From Diphasiastrum complanatum (Eukaryota; Streptophyta; Lycopodiopsida; Lycopodiales; Lycopodiaceae): 64,000 nt of DNA. The stretch is taken from the NCBI GenBank assembly GCA_029204225.1, contig CM055094.1, positions 66,300,536 through 66,364,535 on the forward strand. Direction: 5' to 3'. Below are positions 24,904 to 38,341 of this stretch, in pieces. A program made the translations under genes and the position numbers. Position 1 is the first letter of the stretch. Each line of letters starts with the position of its first letter. The notes below the pieces were generated by a model. It had not been told where the DNA came from. It made no database searches and was given only the letters and a program-made list of their open reading frames with translations.

Positions 24904-25185
24904 TTGTTCCCCAATTTTTGTGACCAATTAGTCATTAATAGGCAAGTTTGGTATTGGAGTTTTGACCACTTGAAGGAGGCTGTGGCCACAGCTCCAGTGC
25001 TCAAGATTGTCGATCCCAAGAAGCCCTTTGACCTAGAGACGGATGCAAGTGGCATTGCCGTAGGTGCAGTGTTAAGTCAAGAGGGTAGTCCTCTTGCCTT
25101 TGAAAGTAGGAAATTGACACCAGCACAACAGAGATATCCCACGCACGAGCAGGAGTTGTATGCAGTATTTGCCTATAAAGAGTGA
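24904..25185 (+). mobile_element. Ty3/gypsy RNase H fragment
   Basis: It reads FDHLKEAVATAPVLKIVD, then FDLETDASGIAVGAVLSQ and RKLTPAQQRYPTHEQELYAV, the canonical gypsy RNase H start with its catalytic Asp and Glu (DASG, HEQEL). It ends abruptly at 25185 against an oppositely oriented copia piece. Confidence 0.88.
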
Positions 25186-25520
25186 CATCTATGAAGGATC
25201 CTTCATCACCTTTATTGAGCACTTTTACATCTTGCTCCATTGGTGTTTCTACATGCTTGCAATATTGCATCTTAATTCGAGCAAAATTTTAGCATACTTA
25301 GATTGACTAATGAAGATGAAATATGAACCTCTAAGTACTTTTATTCCCAATATGAAGTGAAGTTGACCAAGATCTACCATCTTAAACTTTGAAGATAGAT
25401 CTTTCTTGGTTTTCTCTATGCCATCAATGTTATCACCACTAAGTATGATGTCACCTACATAAATCAACAAAAGTACAATGCCATTTACATCAAACTTTAT
25501 GTACAATCTTTGATCATATT
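25186..25520 (-). mobile_element. Ty1/copia reverse-transcriptase fragment
   Basis: On the minus strand: LLLIYVGDIILSGDNIDGIE (RT active site with YVDD changed to YVGD), FKMVDLGQLHFILGIKVL, and CKHVETPMEQDVKVLNKGDE. It is the same family as the 7.1-8.4 kb copy. The loss of one catalytic Asp marks it as dead. Confidence 0.85.
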
Positions 25521-27223
25521 CACTTCAAGTGAATCCAATAGAAACTAGAAAGTCATTAAGTCTTGAATTCTAAGACGCAAAATAGAAATGATTCAAAAAC
25601 TAGTTATCCCACTACCTAGAGACTTGAAAAAGCTCAAACTTTGACCTCTCAACAAGATCCTTCTTGATCTTGAACTAAATCAAATCTATTTGTTGCATCA
25701 CTATGCAATAATCAATCCAAACTATTTCATCAAAACAAGCAAAAATGAAGACAATCTTAGCTGGAATTGCATTCAACAATGGGTACTTGCCAAAATCCTT
25801 GGGCTAACCCTAAAAATCACTTTCAAAGACTTTGATAAGCCTAAGAAAGACCTACTACAACTCCAAGAATGCTGATCTACCTTCCTATTGAATGATTGAA
25901 AACTATTCTTTGTGATTGACTCCACAAATCGAGTAGCATCAAAAAGAAGGAAACACAAAAACTTGCTCTTTTTTATCCAATTGATAAGAGATGACCTCAA
26001 AACAGTTTTTGAAGCTAATACATCTGTAAAAATCAAATCCCATTACATCCCTCTTCACTCAATTACATCAAAATTTGAAGGTGCTAATCATAAATTATGG
26101 CTAGATAGCAATCAATGCTTGAATTACATCAAAATCTATGATCATGGCATGATTTATAGCTCATTTCTTGGATTGGCTCCGATACCATGTTGAAAATGCA
26201 GCAAAATAAGTCCAATAGATCCTAAAAATGATGGATAAAGCGCCTAATTAAGATGTAATCAAGATCCAAAAGCTATAGCTCAAGACAATATATTGATTTC
26301 TAGCTTATCTTGGCTTGAACTCCACTTTATGGCTCCAAAAGCATGCAAAATACTTCACATGTGTGGATGTATGGCCTGCTTAGCCCTGTTTACTATATTA
26401 ACACCCTCCAGTCCTTCTAATCATTACAAAAAACCAAATGTCAATAGCATGTAAATTTAACAAAAATGATGAATTATAAACCCAAGGGTTGAAACGAGTT
26501 GCTTTCGATCAGAAAAATTAGGTGTCTAGGACAAACATGAAGAGAGTAATACGCCAGGCATCTGTGATAGCCATGCACTCTTCGTCAGATATTCTTTATG
26601 AGTTGTTAGAGCGAGTATCAGTAACATAGAGAGAAATTATTAGAAAACATTTGACAGCACATGCGTACATAAAGAAAATAGAGAATATGTGTATTAGTTG
26701 TTGTGGAAACGACGATTAGATCACAAATCTTGTGCACAAAAATGGTTCCCGGTAGTATTGTGCCATGCATTGTGATCCTAATATGCTAGTTACAGATTAA
26801 GACAATGTCTCTACTTCTCTCACTCCCTCTTGTAATTTCTACCTCTAAGGAATCAGATAATCTGATACAATGGAATTCACATACGAACTTTGATTCACGC
26901 ATCAATGATCTCTAATCTGATCTCATATATATCTTCTAATATAATTTATTGTATATATACATGTTTACATAGATCGTGGCTAACTAGCGTGTTTAGGCAC
27001 AATGTCATGTTTAGAAGAAAAGGCTAACTAGTTTAGTGTAAATTATATAGAGTCGTGAAGCTCTTCAGTTACTACATGGTAGTAATATCGAACGATGACA
27101 TATTTTGTATTGGATTGAGTAGAGAAAGAGCTCTAGTCGACAGTCGAGGTGCCGAATTGTCAAGTTGAGTCGATCGTTTTGTCAATGTCGATGGTGATGT
27201 TGATGTGAGACTCGAACTTAAGT
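25521..27223. other. No gene seen
   Basis: AT-rich sequence with chance frames only; no boundary or motif supported. Confidence 0.45.
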
Positions 27224-28140
27224 TATGAAGTCTTCCACTCAAGAATTTGAAACGAAGCAAGCCGCAACAAAGCAACACAAGGGAATCAGATGGTGGACAA
27301 ACCAATCCAACCAAATCTAGATCTAACGAATCTAGCCCCCAAGCTATGGATCAATCTATCACAAGGGAAGGAGGAATCACTCTAGCATCACGTAGCTACC
27401 AATCACACAATCAAGCATACACAAGTGCGAGCCCAATGGGTATACTTGTATCCTCCAAGGCCCATGCACCACTAGTAGTGCATTGTGACACCTCATTGGA
27501 CACCTGTGCAGCCTAACTGGGCCGCATCACCCAGTTTTCCTATGACTCACTAATAGACCCATAATAATCCACCACATGAATTTAGGCCTCCAACAATTAA
27601 TTATGACCATATACACTTGAGGGCCCCAAACCCCTCATCATCATAATTAACTTACGGGTCAAGATAAGCCTACTGACCTCTAGCAAGATAATCGTGATTA
27701 GTCGGGGGCATGACATTCTTCCCTCCTTATTCAAGTTATGACCTCAAAACTTAAAGTTAGAAAAGTTTATTTTCAAACTACATTCATGTTTCTAGTAATC
27801 ATCATCATCTATGCGACCCTTCCATTGAACTAGATACTCATACACTATACGATTTCTCAATCGTTTAGTTGTTGTATCCAAGATCATTTTGGGTTCAAGT
27901 TGTTCAAGTCGAGTCACACCTGATGATTCATCTAAAATATCCATTTGGTCTCTAAAATCAAGATGTTTTTTTTCACGTAGACTCTTCTTCAGTTGACTTA
28001 CGCGATAAACCAGATGTACTTGTGTTCCTTTTGGGAGGTCCAATTGGTAAGCCAAGGATCCAATCTTTTTCAAGATTTGATACAGTCCCCTATATCTAAC
28101 AGACAATTTGCAATGCTTATCGGTACTCATTATGTTGGAA
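27224..28140 (-). mobile_element. 3' end of a Ty3/gypsy chromovirus with LTR
   Basis: Going down the minus strand: integrase C-terminus (YRGLYQILKKIGSLAYQLDL, then GTQVHLVYRVSQLKKSL), a chromodomain-like tail (RNRIVYEYLVQWKG), the purine tract AATAAGGAGGGAAGAA, then an LTR from 27715 (TGTCATGCCC) to about 27224. It is a diverged relative of the 14128-15742 element. Its upstream side is fused to copia-C LTR sequence at about 28140. Confidence 0.82.
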
Positions 28141-29160
28141 AGAGGTGTGTGAAAAAAGATAGGTCGAATAGAATCGAATAAAAATAATTCGAACGACAAG
28201 AAAGAAAACTTATCGTGCACAACGGAATAAACTATCTTCCTCTTTCTCTATGCATGATTACGCCTATCAATTTCGAACAAAGCAATAGTGATAGAAATCA
28301 TGTTCGATTTTGTAGTAACTAACTTTGAGATCATTAGTACTATAGTGATTACGTAGCCAAACATTGAAGCATTGAATTATCAAATAAATAATCAATCGTG
28401 AAGAATTACAAAAACGCATACATTAAGAGACAAACCTGAACACAATAAGAAGTATGACAGCAGATATTTTAATCCTCGTCCAACTTTTATCCAGACCTGC
28501 AAATTTCATCGTGTTTTTACACAATATGCATAACTAGTCGGAAACGACTCTCAGTGTCGAAGATTTTCGTCTTTTGGGATTTTCTCTCACTTCGGGCTTT
28601 TTCAAAAAATGCAAGATGTCTTAAATGTTAAGGAAATGACGTTGGCGAAGACCTTCACATTATTTGCATGACATTTTACGTTCATTTATGTAGAGTGACA
28701 GTTTATGTTCAAATATGCAGACAGACTTTTACGACCAAAGCCACCGACTTGCATTAATTCATCAAGCAAGTAATTTATGAGAAGTCCTAACTGGATGGAT
28801 GCCAACACATCACAGCCAATTGGTTGACGCATTTGGCAACCTAATGGCTTAGTATAAATAGTTGTCATATTCCTACATCTTAGGCAATAAGCATTGAAGC
28901 ATGAAGATCAATCATCAAGTATTGAATAGTTACCATTCTCTCTCTCTCAAGTCTGCGAGCTTGAACACTCTTGAGCATTCTAGCTTAGTTCCTTAGAGTC
29001 GACTAGAGATTGCTATTGTGCTTATTGCTTATCAGTAGTTGTGCTTAATTCAGACATATATTTAGCCACTTAGAGATAGCTTAGAGTACGCGGCTTTGGT
29101 CCGCAACTTGTTGCACTCATTTTCATCTGTTTCATTTTCATACCGAATCAATGTTTGATA
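28141..29160. mobile_element. Two copia-C LTR pieces in opposite orientations
   Basis: 28141-28470 matches the minus-oriented LTR end at 30040-30400 (shared runs such as GATTACGTAGCCAAAC). About 28600-29160 matches the complement of 30400-30900 and carries a TATA box (AGTATAAATAG at about 28852). The two pieces therefore face each other. Confidence 0.65.
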
Positions 29161-30035
29161 GTACTACAATCTGACCTTTTTGTCGAGAACTTTGCTTTTG
29201 ACATAGTAACTCCTAGAATGAGATCTAGGACTGGCTGACAAGGCAATGGCACTTTGATTAACAAAAAAAAATAATGTCAGAGCATATTGGTTCAGATCGA
29301 TGTCTGTAAGTAAGTTTCTCAATCAAATTGCTTCCTTTGTAGCTTGTGAGGCTGTGATGTACTCCGATTCTGTAAAAGATAGAGCTATCGAAGATTGCTT
29401 GTGACTGTTCCAAGAAATATGACCATTGTTGAGGAAGAATGTAAATCCAGAAGTGGATTTACGGGTGTCTATATCTCCTGCCCAACTTGCATCCATGTAA
29501 CCACTGAGTAAATTGAGTTTGTCATTGTCGACTGCTCCATAACAAATGCGAAAGCCCATAATAGCTTGAAGATATCTCATAACTCTGATAAGAGCCTTAC
29601 AATGTGTTATATTAGGTTATTCATAGACTTAGGGAGCTAACTGCAAAAGTCATCTTTGGCTTGGTACAGATAATTGCATACATAAGAGATCATATTATTG
29701 AATGATAAGGATATTCACGCATTTGCTCCTTCTCTTGAATTGCTTGAGGACACTGGTCCTTTGACAATTTGAGACTTGGTTCCATTCGTGAGAGAGCTAA
29801 CTTGCAATTAACCAGCTTATATGCTAGAACAAATTGCTTCAAGCCATAAAGTGCCTTATGGAGTTTACACACGTGATTGTGTTTACCTTCGATAATATAA
29901 CCTTCGGGTTGCACCATCTAAATGTCTTCTTCAATAACTCCATTAAGATATGTTGTTTGTACATCCATTTGATGTATTTCGAAATCTGTTGCACCAGCAA
30001 ACGATAGTAAAAGTCGGATAGAAGAATGCTTTGTC
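29161..30035 (-). mobile_element. Ty1/copia (family C) pol remnant
   Basis: In minus order: IHQMDVQTTYLNGVIEEDI, MVQPEGYIIEGKHNHVCKLH with KALYGLKQF (RT), a deletion, then RNase H (NLLSGYMDASWAGDIDTRKS, SFTESEYITASQATKEAI). RT and RNase H are joined with the middle missing. It is fused upstream to a copia-C LTR. Confidence 0.85.
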
Positions 30036-31209
30036 GGAAAGTGGTGTGCAGAAGATAGATCTAGCTCGAAAAGAAACGAATGAAAATAATTCGTGTGTCT
30101 AGAAGAAAACTTTTCGTGCATGGCGGAATAAATTATCTTCATCTTTCCAATGCATGACTATGCCTATCAATTTCAAACAAAATAATAGTGATAGAAATCA
30201 TGTTTGAACTTGTAGTAACTAACTTTGAAATCGCCAGTATTATATTGATTACGTAGCCAAACAAATAGCATCAAAAATTAGTAGACAAATAATTAGTCGC
30301 GAATTAGTCACGAAGAAATACAGAAACGCATACATTTTGAGACAAAAACTGAACGCAATGAAGGATAGTATTGATTCAGTATGAAAACGTAACAGAAGTA
30401 AATGAGTACAATAAGTTGCGGATCGAAGCCGTGTACTCTATGCTATCTCTGAGCGGCTAAAATGAAAGTCTGAATTAAGCGCAATGTTGATGAGCAGTAG
30501 CACAATAGCAATTTCTAAAACAACTCTAAGAAGTGAGCTAGAATGCTCATGAGTGTTCAAGCTCACATGCTTGAGAGAGAGAGCCAACTATTCAAATGCT
30601 TCTGATAATCTTCAACTTATGATAATGATTGTATGAATATGGACAACTATTTATACTAAGAAATTAGGTCATCAAATGTGATCACCAGTTGGCTCGTGAT
30701 CCGCTGGCATCCATCTAGTCCTTGTCATTGATTGTTGATAAGCGGTGAAATTGGCCGTAAATGTTTTGTCTGCATAAATGAACCAAAACTGTAGCTCTGC
30801 AGAAATGAACTAAAACATCCACAGGGGACATTGTCAGGTTTTTCGCAAAAATGCGAAAAAGAAAAAGGTGCCCTTAAATCTCATTTAGAATTGCCCCACA
30901 CTTTGCCATAATCATTTCCTTAACATTTGAGGCTCTTTGAAAAAAACAAAAAATGCGACACTTGGATTTTACACGAGATTTCTGTCAGGCAAAAAATGCG
31001 AAAAAGGAGACTGTGTATTTTTCAACGGAATTCTTGACAGGTGAAAAAGGAGACATTGTCATAAACTCCATGTAATTCTGCAGGCTGTATAAAAACACTT
31101 GTAATTTTGCAGACTGTATAAACACACGGAAAAATTTGGAAAACTGGATAAACAATGGATGAAGATTCAAACCGATTAGCTGATTGGTAAGAAGGAGAAT
31201 AATCCAACA
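30036..31209 (-). repeat. LTR of copia family C
   Basis: It starts TGTTGGATT at 31209, just after the purine tract TTAAGGGGGAG, and runs to about 30036, with a TATA box near 30652 on the minus strand. Sequence before the tract (31210-31368) is the end of the family-C RNase H frame, so this is a 3' LTR. Confidence 0.7.
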
Positions 31210-31368
31210 CTCCCCCTTAATCTAAATCCTTGAATGCCTTGACCTTCAAACTTAGTTCTACATAGAATCTTCTATGTGACTCCAAACTTAATGCTTTAGT
31301 AAAAACATCTGCTATCATATCTTGCATTCTACAATACTACAATCTGACCTCTTCATTGAGAACTTTGA

Positions 31369-32519
31369 TGTTGGTGCTCCCCTACCCCAGAGGACCTGTT
31401 GTTTACCTTTCTGCTTTTTGCTTACAAATCTATTTCTTGCCTGTTACCAGTTTCGTTTGGGCATTACTTGACTGTTTCTTATTTGTTACAGTGCCCAAGC
31501 CAGGCAGAAACGGACTGAAATACTCTATAGTATAGTTTTATTGTCCTGCCTGTCAGAGGACAACTCAGGGTCGAACTCTCTTGAACGCACTTACATTCTA
31601 CATAGGATGCAAGCCAAGAACGCTCATTCACATATCAGCATGCAAACCAATAAACGTTCAGTAGTTTCTACTACTACTTACTCTAAAAACGGATTGAAAT
31701 CAGATTCTACACTACACTGAACTGAGCTACATTTACATAACTGATAAACAAGAAACAAGAACTAAACTACAGCATGTTAGAAGTCCAAGAATCAAGAAAC
31801 TAACCAGCCATTTGATTCTTGGACATCCCAAGAATATCAAGAACTAGAGTGTTATAAAATATGCAAGATTTATGCCACATTTCTACCCTATTTAGTTTAC
31901 TTGAATGCTAGCTCCTACATTAATCCACAAGAAAACATGAAATCTAATCCACAACTAGGAAAACAAGAAAACTAATCCACTCTAAATCCACAACCACACA
32001 CAATATGAATGGAAGGGCATGATCGTAGGGGCATCACTCAAGAAAACCATCATGATCAAGGAGCTTAGTGTAGCATCAAACTCATGGAAAATCTTCTTAT
32101 TAAGCATGGAGTAGATACAATGCAAAAAGCTCCTCTTCACAAAGAGGGAGTCTCTTAAATAAGCAAGAGAGCTCCTTAGGTGGCATCCTAGTGGAATTTC
32201 CACATTTCACAAATTACAAGTGGAATAATGCTCTCCACTAGAGGTCACCATCAAAAGGTGGCTCACTCTACTTTCTTTAAGAGGGGTCTACTTGCATTTA
32301 TTACTTTAGCCTAGAAATACTAGTTCCTACATGGTCATTCCATCTTTCGGGATTCACCATGAGGCTTACACAGTTCTTGCTTGTCATTCCTATCTAGCAT
32401 TTCTCGGCTCTCAGTCTTCGTTCGTCTCGTCTTCTCAAAGACCTCCTCGGTCTAAGGTGAGAGGTGCTCTTGAGTTGTTCTGTCCAAGTATCTTGGGGAT
32501 TCGTCAGAATCAGCCAACA
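31369..32519 (-). repeat. Complete LTR of family E
   Basis: 1151 bp; on the minus strand it starts TGTTGGCTG and ends ACCAACA. Upstream on the minus strand is family-E internal sequence (GTGGGTCCTGCAACA as in the copy at 1-1155), so it is a 3' LTR. Its far end abuts copia-C RNase H sequence with TCAAA at the joint. Confidence 0.82.
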
Positions 32520-33210
32520 TCATCCCACCCCTAATGTGTTGCAGGACCCACTACAACTCATATTGGACGATGTCGTTCTGCTTTTGCATTGGCGTCTTTG
32601 AACGGTACTTGAAAAAGCGTAGATCCTTGTTTGCTTACATAAAACCAAGTTCTTATTGTCGCCAGTCTTTATCAAAACTATTTTCGCAAATTGCCGCAAT
32701 TCAACGAGAATGTCTTGCAATGATCTATTAGCTGCTTCGGTAAGACTATCAAAACTAGGGATTTCTCAGAAGAACAATAAACTGATGATTAACAAACAGA
32801 TGGAAGGAAGGGTGGTAGTGACAACGGTAGATGGTGTGGATGATAGGCATGAAAATGGGCGCAGAAGTATGGCAAGAGGCTGGTTGAAAAAAGAGACTGA
32901 TTTTTTAATGTTTGTGTTTCTCTTTCTAAAGGATCTTCATCGCGACTGGGGTACTTCTTCTGATTGAGTCTCTTTGGATTGCCCATTTGTCTTCTTAGCT
33001 TTGTCGTTTTCATATTTGGCTTGTGACCTTGGCTGTCGATCTTGCTGATGTTGTTGTTGGTAGCAGCTGATCCAGTGGATCTAAGCATATACACTCTCTC
33101 TCTCCCCCCCCCCCCAAATTGGTTGGTGGGGATGTTATTGCGGGTATCTGTTTATGTTCAGAATTGGATCGGCGTGTGGAACATGTAGTTGAAAACACGT
33201 TGAACATGTG
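32520..33210 (-). mobile_element. Internal 3' region of a family-E element
   Basis: About 32520-32760 aligns with 920-1155 of the other copy on the complementary strand, although frames are broken. Beyond that only low-complexity frames and a poly-C tract near 33105 are seen. Confidence 0.6.
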
Positions 33211-34725
33211 ATTGGACTAAAGATTGAACAAATTTTAACTAAATTTGTTTCAATCTTGCTGCAGTTGACTCGAAGAGATCAGGCTGAGAAATCATGGAGA
33301 GGCAGATAAATCGAACTGTAACACTCACAAATTCTGACAAGGAGTTCAAGTTGTCAGAATATTGATTTTTTTATATTTTTGGACAAAAAATTATATTGTA
33401 AGAATTCGCAGGTAGGACATGGAATTCACACTCACTGAGAACGATTTCTTAGGCTGGATGGCGATTTCTAACAGAAAGGTTTTACTGGCAGATAGAGAAC
33501 ATGAGAAAAAATGTGACTTTCTGACTAGAAAACATGCAAAATCTTTGAGATAGAATTCGCGGAGCTGCTGGAGGACTGATCTTGATGAGATCTAGCTTCA
33601 GTGAAGCCGACAAATTCTAGGACAAAGATTTGAGTGAGAAATAAGGGATTTTGACAGTATATCAGGCTGTTTTCTCAGAATCTGACCGTGGTCAAAATTT
33701 GTGGAGGTGATAAAATGAAAGACCAGGGTTTGTTAGGGCTACAGACAGACTGGCGAATTTCGATATACCTAGTTGGTTCGGAATAAAGTTACTTGGGTCA
33801 CTTCTTGTCAAAGAAAATGCCCAAGTTGACTCTTTTGTTGCTTCCTCCCGGCTTGATAAGTTGCGCCGCAGCTTGTGTAAGACTTGGAGAGAAGACTCGT
33901 GCTGTTGTTGGAAGATAGAAGACAGGCAAACAAGCAAACACACAACACGGAAGCGAGAAAACAAAAGGAAAAGATGCGAGGTAAAAAAATACTTAAAAAG
34001 CAACAACGACGCCAATGTTGGAAGTAAATCTCGTTTGTCAATGTTTGGGTAGATATACTCACGATGTGGTGTAGTATAGAGAGGACCGTCCGCTTCCTAA
34101 GTTTCTACCAAGCTTCAAACGGAATGCAAAAATAGAAAAAAAACAATGATGAAGCACTAAGGCTTACCCAACTGGTGCTCGAAATAGAAATGAAACTAAT
34201 CTAAGATGACAAAATGCAAAACCTTACTAAGGCTTACCCAACTAGCAAGGTGCTTAAACTAAATCCTAGATTAACATCCAAAGGGTTTGAAAAGATAGAT
34301 TGCGGCTAAACTAAGCATCAATCAATTAAAAAATATGCCACAATAAAAGAACCAATGAAAGGAGGCAAGAGGAGGCCCAAGCACCTTCCCTCAAGCTATG
34401 CACCTTCCAATGGGAACACAAGTGAAATAACAAGATAATCTCAAAGAGAGAGCAATTTAGCATAATCTCAGAGTGTTATTTACAAGGCAAATACCTCTCC
34501 TTTTATGGCAAGGAGGGTCTTCCATAAGTATCCACTAACTTATGGGACTAATCTATTTCTATCCTTTCTATAACTTCTAACTTAGGATTTAGAACTTCAA
34601 AGTTTCTTAACTTAGAAAAACTTAAGATAAAATATTTCTAATTTTAAGTTTCCTAGGTCTAAGTTCTAAATCTAAGTTTAAGCTATTTTTTTTTTTAAAG
34701 TTTCTACTCAAGGGCTTACAAACAC
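33211..34725. other. No gene seen (probably more family-E interior)
   Basis: No coding motif. The assignment to the family-E element is inferred from position only. Confidence 0.35.
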
Positions 34726-36130
34726 ATGCCATGGCGGAAGTTTATTAACAAACACTCACACATGGTCTTACAATACACACGCCACAGAGTTTTATTTTTC
34801 TATTTTTTATTTTTTTCTGTGTTAGCACAGATGCTAACATTTGTTGCTAATCTTCTGAATAAATTTTGGGTAGAAGCAATTGCAATAGCCTGCTATGTAC
34901 ATAATCACTGCATTACCAAGGACCACCCTTGAAGAGGTTTGATCAAGTACAAAACCATTTGTAGACCATCTAAGAGTTTTCAGATGTATGTGCTATACTC
35001 AAGTTCTATTAGATTAAAGGAAGAAATGCGACCAAATCAACACCAAAGCTATATTCCTTGGATATCCATTGGATCATAAGGCCTACAAGGTCTATGATCT
35101 AGAATCTGGCAAGGCACTTATTAGTATAGATGTAGTCTTCCTAGTCACAATTTCAATATGAATAAACATGAATTTAGTTCTGGTTTGAATATTGAACTAT
35201 TGATTGCTAATATCAAAGACAACTTTGTCTCGATTCCATCCACTTATGCACCTTGTCATTCTTCTGAGTCATATCAAGATGAACAACCGAATATTCGAAG
35301 ATCAACTCGAATGACGAATCCACCATACAAGTATACTCCTCAAGCCTTATGGACAATAGTAAAAGAGCCAATTATTGTTTAAAATGCACTATCGAATATA
35401 GACTATGAGTAGTGATGGATAGTGAATACAATTGAATCAAGTGCTCGCAATTGTTGTCATTGACGAGTGGCGCTCTTGTCGAACCACTAGCCAAAAGGAA
35501 GATCAACGAGATGAGACCGGTAGCCAAAGGCTACTCCCAAGTACCAGGAATTGACTACATAGATACTTTAGTCCTATAGTCAAACTTGCATCTACTCGAA
35601 TCTTGTTGGCAATTGCAATAGTTGAAGACTTCAAAGTACATCAGATGGATGTATAAACTGCATATTTGCACGGTTTCTTTCACAAAGATATCTACATGCA
35701 ACAACTTGAAGGTTACATTGCCGAAGGTCTAGAAGATCGAGTCTGTAAGATTTGAAAGGCTCTTTATGGTCTCAAGCAAGCACATAGAGTCTGGTTCGAA
35801 CGAATCAATAATTATCTTTTATAGATCAACTTTCATTCAAATGTTGTTGACTCGAATGTTTATTTCGAATGTCATGGTCTAAGCTACATTATTATTGCAC
35901 TTTATATAGATGATTGTATGCTTTTAAGCAATTATATATCTCTGTTAGCTATTACTAAATCGAATCTTTCTACAGAATTCAACATGCCAATAGATCTAGG
36001 ACCAGTTCATCATTTGCTTGGTATTGGATCATTCATGATTGAACCAATAAGACAATCCTTCTAAGCCAAGAAATGTATCTACAAAACATTCTAGAAAAAT
36101 TCGGAATGCTCGAATCAAAACCAATTGATT
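34726..36130 (+). mobile_element. Ty1/copia pol remnant (integrase end and RT)
   Basis: LLNKFWVEAIAIACYVHNHC (integrase end), then RRSTRMTNPPYKYTPQALW (pre-RT linker), KALYGLKQAHRVWFERIN, IIIALYIDDCMLLSNY (RT active site) and FNMPIDLGPVHHLLGI. Many stops and shifts are present. It differs in sequence from family C. Confidence 0.82.
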
Positions 36131-36639
36131 CGATGCTTCGAGTTTTTCCTCGCTCTTTTGTACCCTCACAAAAGCTCTCTAGATTGTTTTGCATGCCCTT
36201 AGAAGTGAACAAAGGGGTGTGACCCATGCACATGCACGTGAGAGGAAGCTCTAATGAATAGACATCTTCCCCCTAATTCTAGGGCACACTAGTATTCTAA
36301 GCCTGCCACTGTTGGATATTTTCAAGAGCATTCCAAAATTGCCACATGCCAATGATTAGCAACTCAAAATTTTCCAAGTCACAGCTCTGATGCATAGTTA
36401 GCATATGGTTTGTGGGCGTAATAGATATCGTAAATTAAATGCCATCAATCATATTTTTTTCTTACGTGAAATCATAGTCCTAGCTTTTACAAAGACTTTA
36501 CCACCTCACCTATCACAATTTGACAAAAAATTGATAGTCTCTTATACACAACCTATGACATAGAAGCTCATGCACTGTGGGCTACCATGAAATGTTATGA
36601 AAAATAAAACCTTAGCTCTAATTTCATGCTAGGTTTGAA
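36131..36639. other. No gene seen
   Basis: Probably copia-flanking intergenic DNA; nothing could be supported. Confidence 0.35.
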
Positions 36640-37205
36640 TATTTTCGTGTTTTTTCTAGATTTTTTTGTCTTGTTTGAGATTTTTCAGATATTTTCGAGC
36701 CTTGTCTGGATTTTTCGAGATTTTTCGTGATTATTGAGCCTTTTCAAGAATTTTCAAGTTTCTTTTAGATTGTTTTTTTTTTTTCGTGTTTTTTGAATGT
36801 TTTTCTTGGTTTTTTCAAGTGTGTTCGCAATTTTCGAGCTTTTTCTAGATTTTTCTAAATTGTTCATGTTTATTCAAGATTTTTTTCGTTTATTTTGAGA
36901 TTTTTCTAGAATTTTCGAGTTGTTTTCAAGATTTTTCTAGATTTTCCCCGTGTTTTTTTTGAGATTTTTCTAGATTTTTTCGAGAATTCGTGTTTTTTGA
37001 GCTCTTTTCTAGATTTTTTTTTTCGTGTTTTTTGAGAATTTTTGTCTAGATTTTTCGAGCAGTTTTTTTGAGAATTTTTCGTGTTTTTTTCAAACAGTTT
37101 TTTAGATTTTTCGAGATTTTTTCTAGATTTTTTAAGAATTTTTTCGTGTCTTTTCAAGATATTTTTCGTGTATTTTCGAGATTTTTCGCGTCTTTTTTTG
37201 AGCAA
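36640..37205. repeat. T-rich degenerate tandem array
   Basis: Irregular repeats of motifs such as TTTTTCTAGATTTTT, TTTTTCGAG and TTTTCGTGTTTTTTGA fill about 570 bp with strong strand asymmetry. The complementary frame reads as an artefactual Lys/Arg/Ser-rich peptide. Confidence 0.8.
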
Positions 37206-38341
37206 AAAACCCTAAGAAATCTAAAAAACCCTAAAAAAATTAAAAAACACCAAAAAGACACAACAGTAACCAATGGACCACCATACTAATCCGGATATCC
37301 CAACAGATTATTTAGGTTAAGATTTTCACCAATACCAAAGACCTAAAAAAAGTGAAATGCAAGAGAAAGACACCTACCGTAAGAAGAACGTCATTCAACA
37401 ACCCATTTCCAACAACAACAACAAACTCTAGGTGGGACAACACCAATCATGAGAGCCCTAGCCATGCCTCTTCAAGTATGTTAGGAGAGCTCAAAAACTA
37501 CTCTATTCCGTTAGCACTAACCGGATGCATTAATGGATTTGGTTAGATAACTCTTAAGTGGTTAGTGAAATGTAGTTAGCATTAAATTGAATGTGCTAAA
37601 AATAGGCGGGTATTGATGTGCCTTTAAGGTACACATTCACATGCATATGTATGAAGGTTTGGGCTATGTCCCATCAAGTGCTTGAATTTTTTTTCTGTTG
37701 CCTCAAATTTTGGTGCCACCCGGAGTTTAACCAGTATATGAAATTTCACGGTCACCCACTGTTTATGCACACCTATAGCATTATTGTTTTTAGTTTTATT
37801 AGGCAAGATTTTCAAGGCTGTGCTTATGGGATAGTATACTACGCTGCCTAGGTGCCAAGTTGCTCATGGCTGCCTGGGCACAAGGTGTGTTGGGCTCAAA
37901 CGCCCAAAGTGCCTCCAAGATGCAAGAGTGGGACAAACCCATAAGATACAATATAGCAAGAACGTTGTGCTATATCTCTAAGGCATTGGCACAAATTAAC
38001 AAAAAATAATTTGATTGTATATGATTGGATTGGATGCAAAGTAATTAGTTATGTTCAAATCTTAGTTGTGGAATTGAAGCAATTATTAATGACTATCATT
38101 TTATTTTATTATCTCAAGGAGTAAACTTTGAATTAAAGTGTGTGCATGGGTAGAGATATGACCAATAGAAAAAACATATACGAAATGATTTTGTGAGTGC
38201 AAATAGATGATTTTCATTCAATGATAGTTGTTGGTAATGACATTGGTCCATCACGCGGGCTGAGAAATTGGGCATGAATGCAAAAAAAAGAAAAAGAGAG
38301 CGACATGAATTTTTTGCTTTTTAAGACTTGCATATGGAGAG
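37206..38341. other. No gene seen
   Basis: Intergenic; short chance frames only. Confidence 0.45.

Noticed and set aside
36906-37205. Lys/Arg-rich 99-residue minus-strand frame
   Set aside because: It is the complement of the T-rich array; the composition is an artefact of the repeats.
37200-37250. Telomere-like AAACCCTAA units
   Set aside because: Only two imperfect units separated by other sequence; too few for an interstitial telomere array.
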